Assembly (NCBI GenBank): GCA_964019055.1
Contig: OZ025224.1
Coordinates: 186,001 to 250,000 of the forward strand
From: Anthopleura xanthogrammica
Taxonomy: Eukaryota > Cnidaria > Anthozoa > Actiniaria > Actiniidae
Direction of reading: 5' to 3'
DNA: 64,000 bases
Shown: positions 32,153 through 44,767 of the stretch, piece by piece
Layout of the letters: each line of letters starts with the position of its first letter
Numbering within the stretch: position 1 is the stretch's first letter
The notes under the pieces: generated by a model
Databases searched by the model: none
The model's input: only the letters and a program-made list of their open reading frames with translations
What the model was told of the DNA's origin: nothing
Position numbers and translations under genes: made by a program

Positions 32153-34792
32153 TTAGTCCCAGTCTTTAGAATTAACTCCACAGCCGCCATCTGCTTCCTC
32201 TTTGCCGCCATATTTCATCTTATCAACTCTCTCTTTGATAGTTTTGCAACCATCCACTGTTGACACGATGAGCAGATAACAAAAACACCTTGAGATTGCA
32301 GTGTACAACAACGCAGATGTTTCCACGACATTTTCGTCCAGTTTGTATGGTGGATCATACAATATGACGATCTTTGACTCCAGCCCTTTGAAACGTCTGA
32401 TACTGTCGACGACAATTACAAAATCTTCACTGTAATTGTGTTCCGCAGCACAATGAGGCATGGGAAGGTTCTCAAGACTACTATCCTTCGTCTTTGTCAA
32501 GATGACAATGTCTCTTAGCATCACCTTCTTCCGTTGTAACTCTCTGATATGTTGGATAATAATTTGGATTCCATTTGATTTGCCGCTCATAAGACTGTCA
32601 TCGTACTCAACATTCAATCCAACTTCTCGATGCCCCAGAACGATTTCCTTTCTGTCATCTCCAGAGTAACACGTCTTGGCTAGAAGGAATATGTTCTCTG
32701 TATTTCTTAGAACCTTCGTCAACCTAAAGATGTTAGGATTGGATAACCAGGAAATGCTTTCATTTTCCCTCAGCTGAACGTGTTGGTTGGAGTCAAAAAA
32801 CACCCAGAAATACCCACTGCTTCTGCTGATGCTAGTGTTGTTGTTGTTGTTCCATGTGTTGCTGTTGTTGCTGCTGCTATTGTTGTTGTCGTTGCTGTTG
32901 TTGTTCAATGCGTTGCTGCTGCTGCTGTTGTTGTTGTTGACATCATCGTGAAACTTCCTTAGGACGTTGAGCCATTTCTTCCCATGGAAATCTTGTCCTT
33001 CGTCAACAAAGATGTGTTGGTACTGGTAGAGTGATGGAGAAAGCAACTCGTGAGTCTCGAAGTAACTTTCGACATCATGTCTTCTCCTGTCGAATTTTTG
33101 TCCTTTGTATTGCTCAGAGCTATCTTTCAGCTGGAGTATTTCAGTGAACACCTTGTTGATAAAAGAGTCATAAGTGTAAACATGGATTGGAGACTGGTCT
33201 GGTCGAGATCCTGCATGGCAGTGGTTTTTACCCCACCAATCTTGGAAGTTGTTATTTAGGTGTACAGAGAGCGGTTTGTTGAAACACACAACTAGAATCT
33301 TCTCCGATCCTCTCTCTTCAAGAATTTCCCGGGCTAATTCTTTGACTTTTCTCTTCAAGAGCACAGTTTTGCCACTCCCAGCTGGACCAGCCCACCACTG
33401 CTCTGCTCCAGCAGTCAGCATACCTTTCAACTGTTCTGGAGTATGGAAATGAACGATTTGCTTGTGCGTTTCGTCAATTTGAGAGCTGATTGTTGGAGAC
33501 GAACAACGTAGAGCCACAAACCTGTAGATGCGGGGATAAATGCATGCTAAATTAATACTATTGAAGAAATAGAAAACGCGCGCGCGTGCTGTGTGCAAAT
33601 GTATGAGAAGTGTTATAATTAGGAGAAGCACGACGAGCAGCGTCGTTCTCAATACTTCTCGAGTGCTCTGCCAATACCCAAGTGTTTTATAACTGCTCAC
33701 TGCACAGCAAGAAAGGTTTTTTTATTTCTTTTATAAAATGCAAATTAGAGTAGCCGTTATTTTTGACACGAATGATGAAAAAGAAAGTGCACACGCGTGC
33801 TGTGTGCTCTCATAATGCACGCACTCTCTCTCTCTGCAATGGCCAATCAGAACGCGAAATTTTTAACCGTTATTTCACAAAGTAATTTACATGAGTGAGG
33901 TGAACTATAGTGCACAATGAGATGGAGAACGTTTGGCACAAAAATGAAACAGGGCACTTCTATCGGGTGGACTTTCCCCTGCGTCAGTAAGTAACGAGTA
34001 TATGATCATTATCATAATATTATGATGTTATTATGATTCGTATTCTTACCTCACTAGTAGAGCTTCGTAAAGTTCTTCATTCATAACCCTATTATTGCTG
34101 GTGAACACTTTCTCATCCCACCATTTCTTGAAGGATTCCTTGTCCTTGCAGTCATTCAAGAAAACTCCCCTAGGATCAATGGAGGTCTTTGTGGGTTGGC
34201 AATTTGGCATTACAACAAAGCCAGGATAATTGTATAGAACTCTTTCCATGTTGTCTGGTGGCAACCGGTCTGTAAAGCAATCATTGAGGAAGGTTTTTAT
34301 GGATTTCATGTCTTTGTCGATTTGCCATATGGCTTTCTTAAAGGCTTGACTATCTTCACATTTACTGCTTTTCACCTGCAGAAATATGAATCCATACTCG
34401 CGATGGATGATCACAAAATCGTGTTCTCCCTTGTTCCACTTTTTCATGTTTCCCTCAAATCCTTTCCTTTTTTCTTCAATCAAGTCTGCAAATTGATGTG
34501 AATGGATCACAAACATTGGCTGTTGATATGCTTGTCCAAACTCTTCCAGCAAGTCGTATACTCGTTTCTCTGTGATGTCTCCTAGTGATGCTTCTTGTAC
34601 AGATACTGGGAAGGCAGGTGGAATCATGACTGTCCTCTGCAAGTCTTTCCAGTCTGGGAAGTACATGTCTAGATGTCTCACGCTCTCCTCGTACCAGTCT
34701 CTTTCCCCATCATCCTCTAGACCGAGTCTTCCTAAGGTTTTCAAGACGCTAGTGGATCGTCTTCTTTTTGACTGTACTGCTGCGTATTCCAT
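32153..34792 (-). CDS. NERD nuclease-UvrD-like SF1 helicase, copy 2, 2 exons, about 703 aa
   Basis: Exons 34050-34792 and 32153-33521 join in the same phase and at the same protein position as copy 1 (LLVR|FVAL), 2112 nt. The NERD region reads [22 protein letters not shown]125 and K141 are kept, but the E of E-x-K is Q139. Helicase motifs are intact: GPAGSGKT (about 293), [58 protein letters not shown] and YTAISRCFCYLLIV. A low-complexity Asn/Ser run of about 45 residues, encoded by AAC/AGC triplets, is inserted between the DEGQD motif and FWVFFDSNQH. The long C-terminal tail of copy 1 is absent. Paralogous and tandem with copy 1. Function inferred as for copy 1; nuclease activity is less certain. 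Confidence 0.84.
32835..32940 (-). repeat. In-frame trinucleotide (AAC/AGC) expansion in NERD-helicase copy 2
   Basis: GTT/GCT triplets on the plus strand encode a polyasparagine/serine insertion inside the helicase domain, which copy 1 lacks (copy 1 has [13 protein letters not shown] here). Confidence 0.9.
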
Positions 34793-36358
34793 GTCGTCTC
34801 GTTCCCTTGCAGCTGGCGTGAAGACACTACAGAACGATAAAACTTGATTTAGAACTCAAACTTCATATCCGGTAAATTGAATAAATGATTTGGTCACGTC
34901 ACCTATATATTCCCTTATATTGATGCATGAGTGGCCTCAACCATTCTGGGCATAAATCTAAAGACATCCATTAAAGAAATTAAATGAAACATTGGTTGTT
35001 CATGACAAGAGAAATCATTGACTGAAGCATCTTGTCAAGTTTTACCAGTTTTTTACAAGTTTTTTCAAATGTTAAATATCCTTCGAGTAATAAGAAAATA
35101 CTGATTTGATGCTAATTTTATGCTAATTGCACCCAGACCTTTAAAACATGCTTGAATCTTGCTGGGTTTTTTTAAGTCCGGAAGAAACGTCTGATAGTAG
35201 GTCAAATGGACAACAGCTGCTCGATGATTAAAGTGTGCAGCAAATTATAAAGAAGTAAAGAATAGTATTTACTATCAATTTGACCTCAAGGAATGCTAGG
35301 CGGTGGCTAAAACAACAAGGGTTCTTTGTAAGGAACAATTCCTGGAACCGATTCAAAGCAACCCTAACCTTTTTACGTGTAAATTTAATTTTCATACCAA
35401 TGTAATCACGAAGAATCTTTTTCGTGTTATTTCATTCTCTACCAGCAATACAGTAGAGGGGGGGGGGGGGGGGGGGGGGGTAAAATACCACCACTTGGAT
35501 TCAGATCTAGTTTTCTGAACGTAAATTATTATCCCGCATAATTTTGCCTAATTCTATTTTTTGGCGGGAAAAGAGTGAACATAGACCTCGGTCTTTAAAG
35601 AGAAAATTTAAAGTCAATTCAACCAAAAAAGAAATCGAATAAATACGCTCCGTTGGACTTGATTCCTTATTCGTGGGAGGTTTTGTAAAATTTCTAAGCT
35701 GGTGACGGAATACGTTGGTATATAGTTGTCAAAGTATGTATACCAATTGTTGAGCTCGTTTTGCTGCCATGGAATTGTTGTTCTTCCTCGTTCGTGGTTG
35801 TTCAGTATTTATTAAATCGCATAGCTCAATTTAAAATACGATTCGATATAGGTCACTGAAGCTTTATACTTCCAACGTCTATGATAAAAAGGTGATAATA
35901 AGTAATTTCTTTGATATTAAGTAGTTTTTTTATCAACTTAATCTATGGAGAGCAAAATGTCTGACAAGACAGAAGAACCATGAAGGACCGCATGTCCATC
36001 AACTGAACAATTTGCTTGTAAACTACAACAAACGGAGCTAATGTGGCCTTCGATAGCTACCAAGGAATATCATAAAAAGTATTTTCGCTTCATTACTTAC
36101 CTCACTTACTTGGCCGATCCCTACTAATGTAATTTCAAAAAACGTAAAATGGTTTCGTTTTGAAATGTCGTTCAGTGCGTAAGCTGTACGTCAGGCGAAC
36201 ACCAGTCACGCTAACACGAATGTCACGCTAACACGAATGTCACGCTATATTTATGACAGTGTTCGTCACACCATAGTTAATAGACTATTAACTATGGTCA
36301 CACATTAGCATTGTATGTATGCATAATTACATAACAGTAATACGAGCAGCTGTAAAAC
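34793..36358. other. NERD-helicase copy 2 / SLC2A-like A intergenic region
   Basis: Divergent intergenic region. It contains a poly-G tract (about 35458-35480), direct CACGCTAACACGAATGT repeats (about 36207-36245) and a palindrome ACCATAGTTAATAG/CTATTAACTATGGT at about 36270-36297, some 60 bp before the transporter start. No gene is recognised. Confidence 0.5.
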
Positions 36359-39300
36359 ATGGCCGTGAACAGTAAATCAGCCAAGTATGAGTTACACAAC
36401 AAAGAACAAGACGAAAAATGTGAACTACAAATGCAACTACCGATAAAACGGCATGCAAATTGGACTTTCTGGCTGGTTTATTCGACTGCAGTCTGTGTTC
36501 TTGGTTCTTCTTTGCAGTTTGGATTCAACACGTCATGCATAAACGCTCCAGAGGAGGTAGGCTTTTGTCTATCCTACTTCACTAGTTTGTCAGTATATTT
36601 TGATCAAAATACATACTTTAAAACACCGTGTTCTTCATATACTGTTTCATTACATCTTGAATACAGTTAATAGCGATAACCAACTGAACCAAAATAAACT
36701 ACGGTACATTGTTTTCATCGCCGCCATTTCTATTTGCACGTGTTTCAACTGAAATCCTTTGATTCTTATATGTTTCTTATGACCAGTTGTTCGGATTATA
36801 TAACCTACACAGTCAGATAACTCAGATAGGATAGTAAAGCTGCTCATTTTGCAGGTGTTATTACATGTAATGAATGAGTGAAGTTGTTGATATACATAAT
36901 GTAAATTAGTCTAGCTGACTAAACAATATGACATGTATGTTATGATAGATGACAACTGATGGAAAATTGCTGCATCATACGACAAGAGAATGATTCAGAG
37001 ATTGATCTATTGTAAACTAGAGCTTAGTTAAATTAAACTGATATTAAATCGAAAGTCATTTGAGAAAACCTAAAGATAGGAATAGTATATCTCTTGACAT
37101 TTTGACCTTTAAATCACTCCACTATTATTCAATATAATATAATAATTTCTTGCCAAGTGCTTTTTGAAAAGCTAAAGTACCTAAACAAGGGGCCGGTGGT
37201 ATATTATCTGGAAGGGGGGTCCATTGCATATTGCAAGTGAAGTGCTGCGAGTCTGTGTGGACTTCTGTATGATATCTTAGTGATTGTGGTTCCTACATGT
37301 GATTAGTTAGTAAGAGATAAATACAGAGAATGGAGGCAATGAGCCATAGACAGCACGAGGGCTTCATAGGCTTATTGCAGACATTCAAGGTATTTATCTG
37401 GCTTATTGTATATCTAATAGACCCATTCGAAAAATGGCCACCTTCATTTACATATTTCTAAATTTAATGCCTCAAGAGAAACAAAACATGTCAATTGAAA
37501 GAAGATAATATAAATAAGGATTTTGTGAAAAAGCTGAGACAAAAAAAGGATTATTTTAGGAGTTACTGCAGTGTAGAGCGTATAAATGACACCAAAGTGA
37601 AGCTAGTCAGTATAATGATCAATAAAAATCTCATACTTATATCTGTAAATTCATTCCATAATAATTTAAAAGAAAAAAATACCATAGCATTCAAACTTTT
37701 CCTGTTCACTCACTTTTAGATGATCTTTCATGTAAAAGTGATATACTGATAAAAGTTTTGATTGACAAAGTTTGAATAAAAAGGGGAAAAATCACCATTT
37801 TTAGAATCGGTGTCTGAGGTTTTCACAACATGGCAATCCCCAAAAGAAAATAGTCACAATAGTGTGATAATGAGTGATAATATTGACGCACATCGTTTTA
37901 GTGAGCATGCGTAGATCATGAATTAGCACTTTCAATGTTTTCGCTCATCCCACATGGAGAAACGGAGGTTCGTATATGATGCCATAAACTTTCAGCATCA
38001 ATCTTTTCGAACCATTGTCATCAAGGGTTCCGCGCTACTGCCCTAAGGGCATGCTCACGTGATGAAAATGAGTGAAGATATTTTGTAAGATATGCAATAT
38101 TTAATGAAAATTGTGCTTGACAAGAAAAATACATTTAAAATATAGCATATTTTACGAAATACAGCCCCACTTTTTCATCATGTGAGCTTGCGCTTAAAAC
38201 AGTAGCGCAGAACTCTTGATGTGATCAGTTAACCACAACCGCTGATACAATTTGTACCCCTTGTTACACGAGAATGAAAAGCTAAGACTGTGTTCCTGGG
38301 AGGGTGGGACTGTGTTGCAGTGCATCAAGTGAGCCTTTGTACCAAGTATCTGGGCCATCTGCACATGCTCAGACAGCTCCCTCTCTCTCACTCTCCCTAT
38401 GGAGAAAACTGAGATATGTTCTTTTATCATTGGTTTGACTAACAGGATATCAAGGGTTATTTCAATCAACATGGCTCGTTCTCTGACTTGCAATGGTCTG
38501 TGTCAGTAGCTATCTTTGCTGTTGGTGGTATGATAGGAGCTCTACTTGGTCCCCATATTGCTGACAAGTTTGGCAGGTAATCACTTATTTAGTAGTTTTA
38601 TTGAAGCTGGATAAGATGAGCCAAATTGGCAAGTGAAATATTTTGTTTCAACCGGGTCAGGTTCCATATACCTTGTGTTCATCATATCTTATATGGTGTT
38701 GTTTGTATCCAGGCTAGACCCGAATGCCTTCTTTTTATTAAAAAGAAATGAAAGGACTGCAGACAGTTTAAAACAAAATCCCCTGACCATAGCTGACCTA
38801 GATGATAGTCTATTGCTCTAGATGTTATAGTTAGTACTTCGACATGGATTTTCTTAGCACTCTAATCTATTGTACTTGCTTGTTGTTTTTGTACAGAAAA
38901 ACAGCAATCATGGCGAACAACGTACCCACAGTACTCGCTGCACTGTTCATGTCTCTGTCATACGTTGCTAAAGCCTCTTCTCTCTTGATTATTGGTCGAT
39001 TCATAATTGGATTCAGCAGCGGTAATACAATACAATACAATACAATAAACTTTATTTTTTACGAGGGAAAAATACGTATTAACAGCTATAAAGGTTATCT
39101 AACATACGGCCCTCAAAGACATGTATAAGCTGTGCGCTGATTGGTTGAACTTTTATTTTTATTGTTTTTCTTGAGTTTTAATTAGCTTTGATTATTTCAA
39201 TATTCTTAAGAAAAATTTGTACAAAATTTATCCAAAATAATCAATTATTTGGAAAGGATTGAAGATTTGCAAATAATACTATAGGTGCTTGTATGAGATT

Positions 39301-42300
39301 AGAGATTAATGATATAATTAATATACACTAATATATAAGTAATGATATGACATCGAGGTGATACTGAAAGTATTTTTTGTCATCCTTGTTCAGGAGTAAA
39401 TACAGCCATTATCCCTATGTACCTATCAGAAATAGCTCCTGTCAAGCTGAGGGGCTCCCTAGGGACACTCAATCAGTTTGGTATTGTCACAGGTCTTCTT
39501 CTAGGATTCATTACTGGACTAAAGCAGGTGAGTTATTTGTCGATGTATCTTGATTCGTTTTTACTGTACGTAAACTTGACCTATGTCTTATCTGTAGTCA
39601 TTTTCTCTAATGCCCTGTTCAATTGTACAACAGCGCATCTTGGCTGTTCAAAGTCGAGGCACTGCTGACCTACAGATTAGATTGGAATTTAGTGTGGTTG
39701 GGATTTTCAGAGGGAGGAAAACCGGTGCAACCCAGAAAAAGTCCCTTAAGTCAAGGAAGAGACCTAAAAAACTATTCACATCAGTGTGATGCTGAGAATA
39801 TAAACCAAACGTGAGACCCCAGAGGTGAAAGACGAGTTCACTACCACTAATCCAACCTTGATTCATTATCTCACTCTAATATTAATGTCATGTTCTGTTC
39901 AGGCTTTGGGTTCAGGTAATCGCTGGCCATATCTTCTAGGATTTAGTATCATACCAGCCGTCCTGCAGGTCATCACTCTTCCTTGGTGTCAGAAGAGTCC
40001 AAGATATCTTCTGCTGGTGTTGAATAAAGAAGCTGAGGCTGTCAAAGGTTAGTATCCTGCAGTAGGTTACGTCTCAGTTTCTCCACTTATCACGACTTCG
40101 AACAGTCAAAAGGCACAAGTTCCCTGGTGATCCAGCATCCTATCTGTTGTGCAATCCTTCCCTTGAGAATAAAATGATGCGCATCATGTAGAATGACATA
40201 ACAAAGTCCAAATCTTTTGTTCAAGTCATCCAACATGGCGGCTATGACGTCACATGCACAAGGACAGAAGACATGGCTGCCATGTTGGTTGACATAACAA
40301 AGAAACTAAGTCCAGATATTTTGCTAAATTAAGTCAACCAACATGGCGGCCATGATGTCGCATGAAAGCTAGGCCAACTCTGAGCAATTTGGATATTTTC
40401 GTTCATGCCCTATACCATTCCTCTGCTCTTCTAATTGTCATAAAACTGTCTCTTTCTGGTCCATATTCTCATTTCTGTTCTTATTTTTCCTCTTCTTTCT
40501 CTAACTCACAAATCAGCTCTCAAAGTATTGCGCAATTCGGATGACGTCAGGAGCGACATCCAGGATATGGAGGTAGGACTGACCACGCCTTGGTAACGTT
40601 AAGTACAAGTATATATATAACCTTGCTTGTTGCATGGTTTGTAGATCGAACAAGACAGGGAAAGTAAAGAAGAGAAAGTGAGTGTGTTGCAGTTGTTCAA
40701 GCGTCGTGACCTCCAGATGCCTCTTCTGATCGGTGTCGTCATGCAGATGTCACAACAGCTGGGAGGAATTAATGCCGTGAGTGTTATTATTCTCTTGTTA
40801 TGTCACAGTAAAATAGAGGTTTTGTGGTCATGTTAGATGGCAGAATAGTACAATCCCTTTACTCATGTCAAACTATTGTATTGTTGCTGCCATCTAACAT
40901 GGATGCCGTCACGTGATGGTGCAAAACCTCTATTTAAAAGAAAACTTGTAATAATAGACCTCTTTAGTTTAAAATTGGGCGTAACGTTTTCCCATTTCAT
41001 TGTGTCATTCCCTAGAGTATCATTTCTTTGTTTAACGGTTGCGCATGAGAAAACAAATGAATATGGATACAAGTTAAAGAAAGAATCTTATTCTCAAGAC
41101 CACGTGTCATTCCCTAGAGTATAGTTTCTTTGTTTAACGGCTGCACATGAGAAGACACATGAATATGAATACAACTCAAACAAGAAATCTTAATCTCAAT
41201 AGAATGACACGTGGTCTGAAATGGGAAAACATTACGCCCAAGGTAAAGAGGGTTTCTTGTTATACTGGTTTCACGGCTAATAAAGCTCGGGATGCTACCG
41301 TGACTCTGAGATCTGGAATCCACGTCTAAGTAATGTGCAGTCTCTAACAGCGTAGACTTACAATAACAGACTAACCAGCGATAGTGAGATCCAGGCATCG
41401 TACTTATAACACTCTTTTGATGTTCAATTTCCAGGTATTTTATTACTCAACGGGAATTTTCGAGAAAGTTGGAGTTCCAGAGAGTCGAGTAGCTACGTGT
41501 GGTATTGGTGTTGTTGGAGTCGTGTGCACAGGATTGGTTGTAAGTTCTGTATTGTTTAAATCATGGATTCATTTATTGGTGAGTTGAGTGTTGTGTGGTG
41601 TTTTTCAGGTCAAGCTAGTAGAGGTTCTTGGAAGAAGGACGTTGATGCTGTTTGGTTTGGGAGGCATGTTCATATTTTATGCCGTGATGACTATTGCTTT
41701 CTGCTATAGTGTAAGTTCGAGTCATTACTTACTTATTACACCAGGAGGCGCATAACGCTATCAAAAGTTCGAGTAACGCTAGCCCACACCTGAAACCCAA
41801 TCAGTTTGTAGTATGCAGCTCATACAGAATTCTCCAAACCTGGGCTCATCCATTTACCAAACGAACGCTGACCACAATACTACAGGCTCAGAAGAAAATC
41901 CCTGCACTGAAGCAAGCAATTACTGTACACATGGATCCATCAAATGTTGGTTTTTCCACGTTTACCGTTCTCTAATGTTTCGTCCTGTTTTGTTTGATAG
42001 TCTTCAGATGGCTCAGAATATGTCGCTGTCATAGCAACCATGGCTCTTGTTCTGTTCTTCTTCATCGGTCCAGGTGAGTGAGTTTCAACCCCTTAATGGT
42101 TGGCTTTCATCGCTATCCATGGTATTTTCTGTGCTTCAGAGGAGTATTGGTCACAAACGCACCGCATGCGAAACTATACTAAAGAGAGGTGTTGTTTGTT
42201 TTACTCTTTTTGCTGTCACTTGTTTTTGGGTCGATCAGCGGGCTTGCATGGCTGGTTTTCGATTGGATTTATGTCCTTAAATTCTTACCTTCGTATCGAG

Positions 42301-43738
42301 GAATGTATTAAAAATTGTTATATTGAGTAAAAATATCAAGATTATCCTAAAATCAGCAAGAAAAAATACAAATTTACCAATTTTCAAAGACATTTACCAA
42401 TGTATAGTAAAAATGCCTAAGACAGGAAAACATATTAAATGTAGGTGAATATCCTCGATAGTAAATTCGGGACCCAACGTAAATGATGTATTACCGGTTT
42501 TGACATATGGACATATGGTTCCAAAAACACTATTTTGTACGGCCATGACGTATTAACCTATATGTTAGAACAGAGCAGGGCCAAAGCGACTTTTGCCATG
42601 GTTTTATGAATACTGGTTTATAACCAATGATATGAAATGATAACTGATATTCAATTTAATCTGTTTGGCTAACTTATAAAACAAATTGATTTATTTTTGG
42701 ATGTATTTTTCTTGTGAATATTTCTTTATTAGAGCTTACAGCTATTTTGAATACCTACTTTTTTGCATCAAAATGAGGCTAATATTGCCAATGAAGGGAA
42801 GCACTTCCTGCCATGAGTATAAAAATCTCATGCAACATCTCTCGAAGTTATATTAGTTAAAAACGCTTCCATTCAAAACTATTGCGCACCAGCTTGCGCA
42901 ACATTATTACAACACAAATTGTAAGTTATTTTGTTACCAATTTTACCCTGAACTCCTAATGCAGATTAAAGGGAATATAGTTGAAGATAATTCTCCATGG
43001 TAACGAATGTTTGTTTCAATTGTTGTATTAAGGTGCAATCCCATGGTTTATCACAGCTGAGATGTTTTCTCAAGGTCCACGTCCTTCTGCCTGTGCTGTT
43101 GCTGCGATGGTCAACTGGATAGCTAACTTTATTATTGCAATCGCGTTCCCTTCCATGCAGGTAAAACATCATTCACTATTCTGTCCCTTCTTTTCTTTAT
43201 TTCCATCTATTTAGTTTGGGTTGTTACTGTTTTCTTATCACCATTCTTTATATTCTTTCGCTTCATTTACTTTCCCGGTATCCGCAGGATCATTGCTGGT
43301 CCAATCAGAATACTCCGGTACCGTAATGTTGACGGTACGGCACGTCCATGCGATGCGTCTATGTAACATTTATACAAAATTTACTCCAAGATACCCCAAA
43401 ATACCTTGGGACACAGAATCTCTCTCGCTCCAGTGCTTCTCGGTCCAAGATCCCAGGGTTACGTCACATCCACAACAGCATATCATCAACCAAATTACAT
43501 CAACTGATATCCAAATATCTTCTATCTACAGGAAGCATTATATCCTTACACATTCCTGGTATTCATGGCTCTTCTTGCTTGTTTCTGGACCTTCACGTTC
43601 TTCTTCGTCCCAGAAACCAAGGGACGGACCATTGAAGAGATCACGGGACATTTTAGAAGTGGTGGGAATTCTAGGTTCGTGTTATATCGGGGGCTCCGAC
43701 GAACGAACCAAGATGGTGCCGAGGTAGTTCGATTATGA
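36359..43738 (+). CDS. SLC2A (GLUT)-type facilitative sugar transporter A, 12 exons, about 511 aa
   Basis: Class I GLUT-like major-facilitator protein of the plasma membrane, expected to carry glucose or related hexoses. Exons: 36359-36556, 38446-38576, 38897-39021, 39394-39527, 39903-40047, 40517-40572, 40645-40776, 41435-41539, 41609-41710, 42001-42073, 43033-43160, 43532-43738 (1536 nt). Motifs: [14 protein letters not shown] in helix 1, [52 protein letters not shown] (sugar-binding helix 7), [24 protein letters not shown] and [12 protein letters not shown]. The usual PESPR reads QKSPR, losing the conserved Glu. Twelve hydrophobic spans are consistent with the family. Exon sizes match copy B. 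The C-terminal tail is about 20 residues longer than in copy B. Confidence 0.93.
38020..38220. mobile_element. MITE family B, copy 2, in SLC2A-like A intron 1
   Basis: Starts ATCAAGGGTTCCGCGCTACT and ends in the inverse AGTAGCGCAGAACTCTTGAT, with the same TTGACAAGAAAAATACA core as the element at 30137-30401. Confidence 0.88.
39024..39125 (+). repeat. (AATAC)n-CTTTATTT retroposon-like end
   Basis: TACAATACAATACAATACAA followed by AAACTTTATTTTTTACGAGG directly after the exon 3 donor. Comparable ends occur at 53678 (AATn-CTTTATTTC). Confidence 0.5.
39690..39850 (-). mobile_element. SINE-like element in SLC2A-like A intron 4
   Basis: GGGATTTTCAGAGGGAGGAAA, then ACCGGTGCAACCCAG, then GTGAGACCCCAGAGGTG, then ACTACCACTAATCC, resembles a minus-strand tRNA-derived repeat with its tail, as at 19745 and 47260. 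Confidence 0.45.
40190..40375. mobile_element. MITE family C (CCAACATGGCGGC) in SLC2A-like A intron 5
   Basis: Inverted and direct copies of CCAACATGGCGGCTATGACG and its complement lie around GACATAACAAAG. Related copies are at 51600-51775 and 57830-57985, plus a fragment near 48815. Confidence 0.7.
40955..41250. mobile_element. MITE-like inverted repeat related to 4099-4220
   Basis: Begins AGACCTCTTTAGTTT, then GGGCGTAACGTTTTCCCATT, and ends with the inverse (AATGGGAAAACATTACGCCC, then AAAGAGG). Internally there are two tandem copies of a TGTCATTCCCTAGAGTAT unit. Confidence 0.8.
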
Positions 43739-44737
43739 TCAATCCCTAAAATCAAATGTCTGCATGCCTGTGTTCTTCTTATTAATTCAATCGAATGCCT
43801 GAGCCTGTCTGTTTATTGGTCAGCGGGCTGATGTAAATTTGTATCATGACGATGTTACCAGTCTTTTATCCGCTCGGCCTGTACGAGTGAGTAAAGACTG
43901 GAAACTGTAAAATGATTTTTTTTTCAGAATTATGCATTTAACATTTTATGCTTGGTGTCGTTGTTTTAGGAATAAAAGAATCAATATTTTCTATTTTTTT
44001 CGACTTTTTTCTTTTCTTTTCAAACCAAAGCAAACAAAATATCCCGCCTACATCATTCTTCTTGTACGTGTGTGGAGCTCGTGTGTGGCCTATTTTCAAC
44101 AAAAGTAGACTCTTGCGCATGCGTCGCGCGCGCTCAAAGCGGCTGGTGGTGTCCAGAAGAAGATCAATTAAGAATCTGCTGTTATTGGTTATTTAAATAA
44201 ATCAGGTCTTTTAATTGTATTTTAGAAATTCATATTTTCTTTAATATGTCAAACTTCTAAAAATATGAAAAACGATTGGCAAAGAGGCGGATGTATCAAT
44301 AGAAGATGGCTGTGTTTGGTTTTGCAAAACTGACATAAAGTAACTGCTATCGGCTGCGAAATTTTTTTGTTGATTTTGTGATTCTCCCTTTGAATTTCCG
44401 CTGTCATTTGTCCGTGATTATCAAGATATTGAATGAAAAAACCCTCGTATTTGATTTAGAAAAAGTTCACCAGTACTGTACTGTGTCAACATCAACTAGC
44501 CACAAAGCTATTGTCAAGTTATTAGTTTTACTTTCTTATTTTCATCACTTTTAGCGCATCACTAACTATACAAAGAAAAATTAAATATTGTTTGTAGCGA
44601 CTCAGCAAGGGGAATAAATGAAATTCAATAAAACCCAGCGCACATTGTTAGCTAGAACCACTCGACAATAATCGACACCATTACACCTTCAATTCCCAAA
44701 GGAAAGTAGCTGAATTGAAAGTCAGTTCACAGGTCTT
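43739..44737. other. SLC2A-like A / TMEM26-like intergenic region
   Basis: AT-rich region with the transporter 3' UTR and the presumed TMEM26-like promoter. A GCGCATGCGTCGCGCGCG block lies near 44115. No gene is recognised. Confidence 0.45.
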
Positions 44738-44767
44738 TTGTTCTTGGCGCTCAAATCTGGTTTTCAC

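Noticed and set aside
24174..34792. Bacterial contamination as the source of the NERD-helicase genes
   Set aside because: Both genes are split by a GT-AG intron at the same site, use eukaryotic-style low-complexity and charged extensions, and are flanked by animal genes and the same repeat families.
43221..43727. 168-aa open frame overlapping the transporter A last exon
   Set aside because: Different frame from the conserved [12 protein letters not shown] exon and no recognisable domain.
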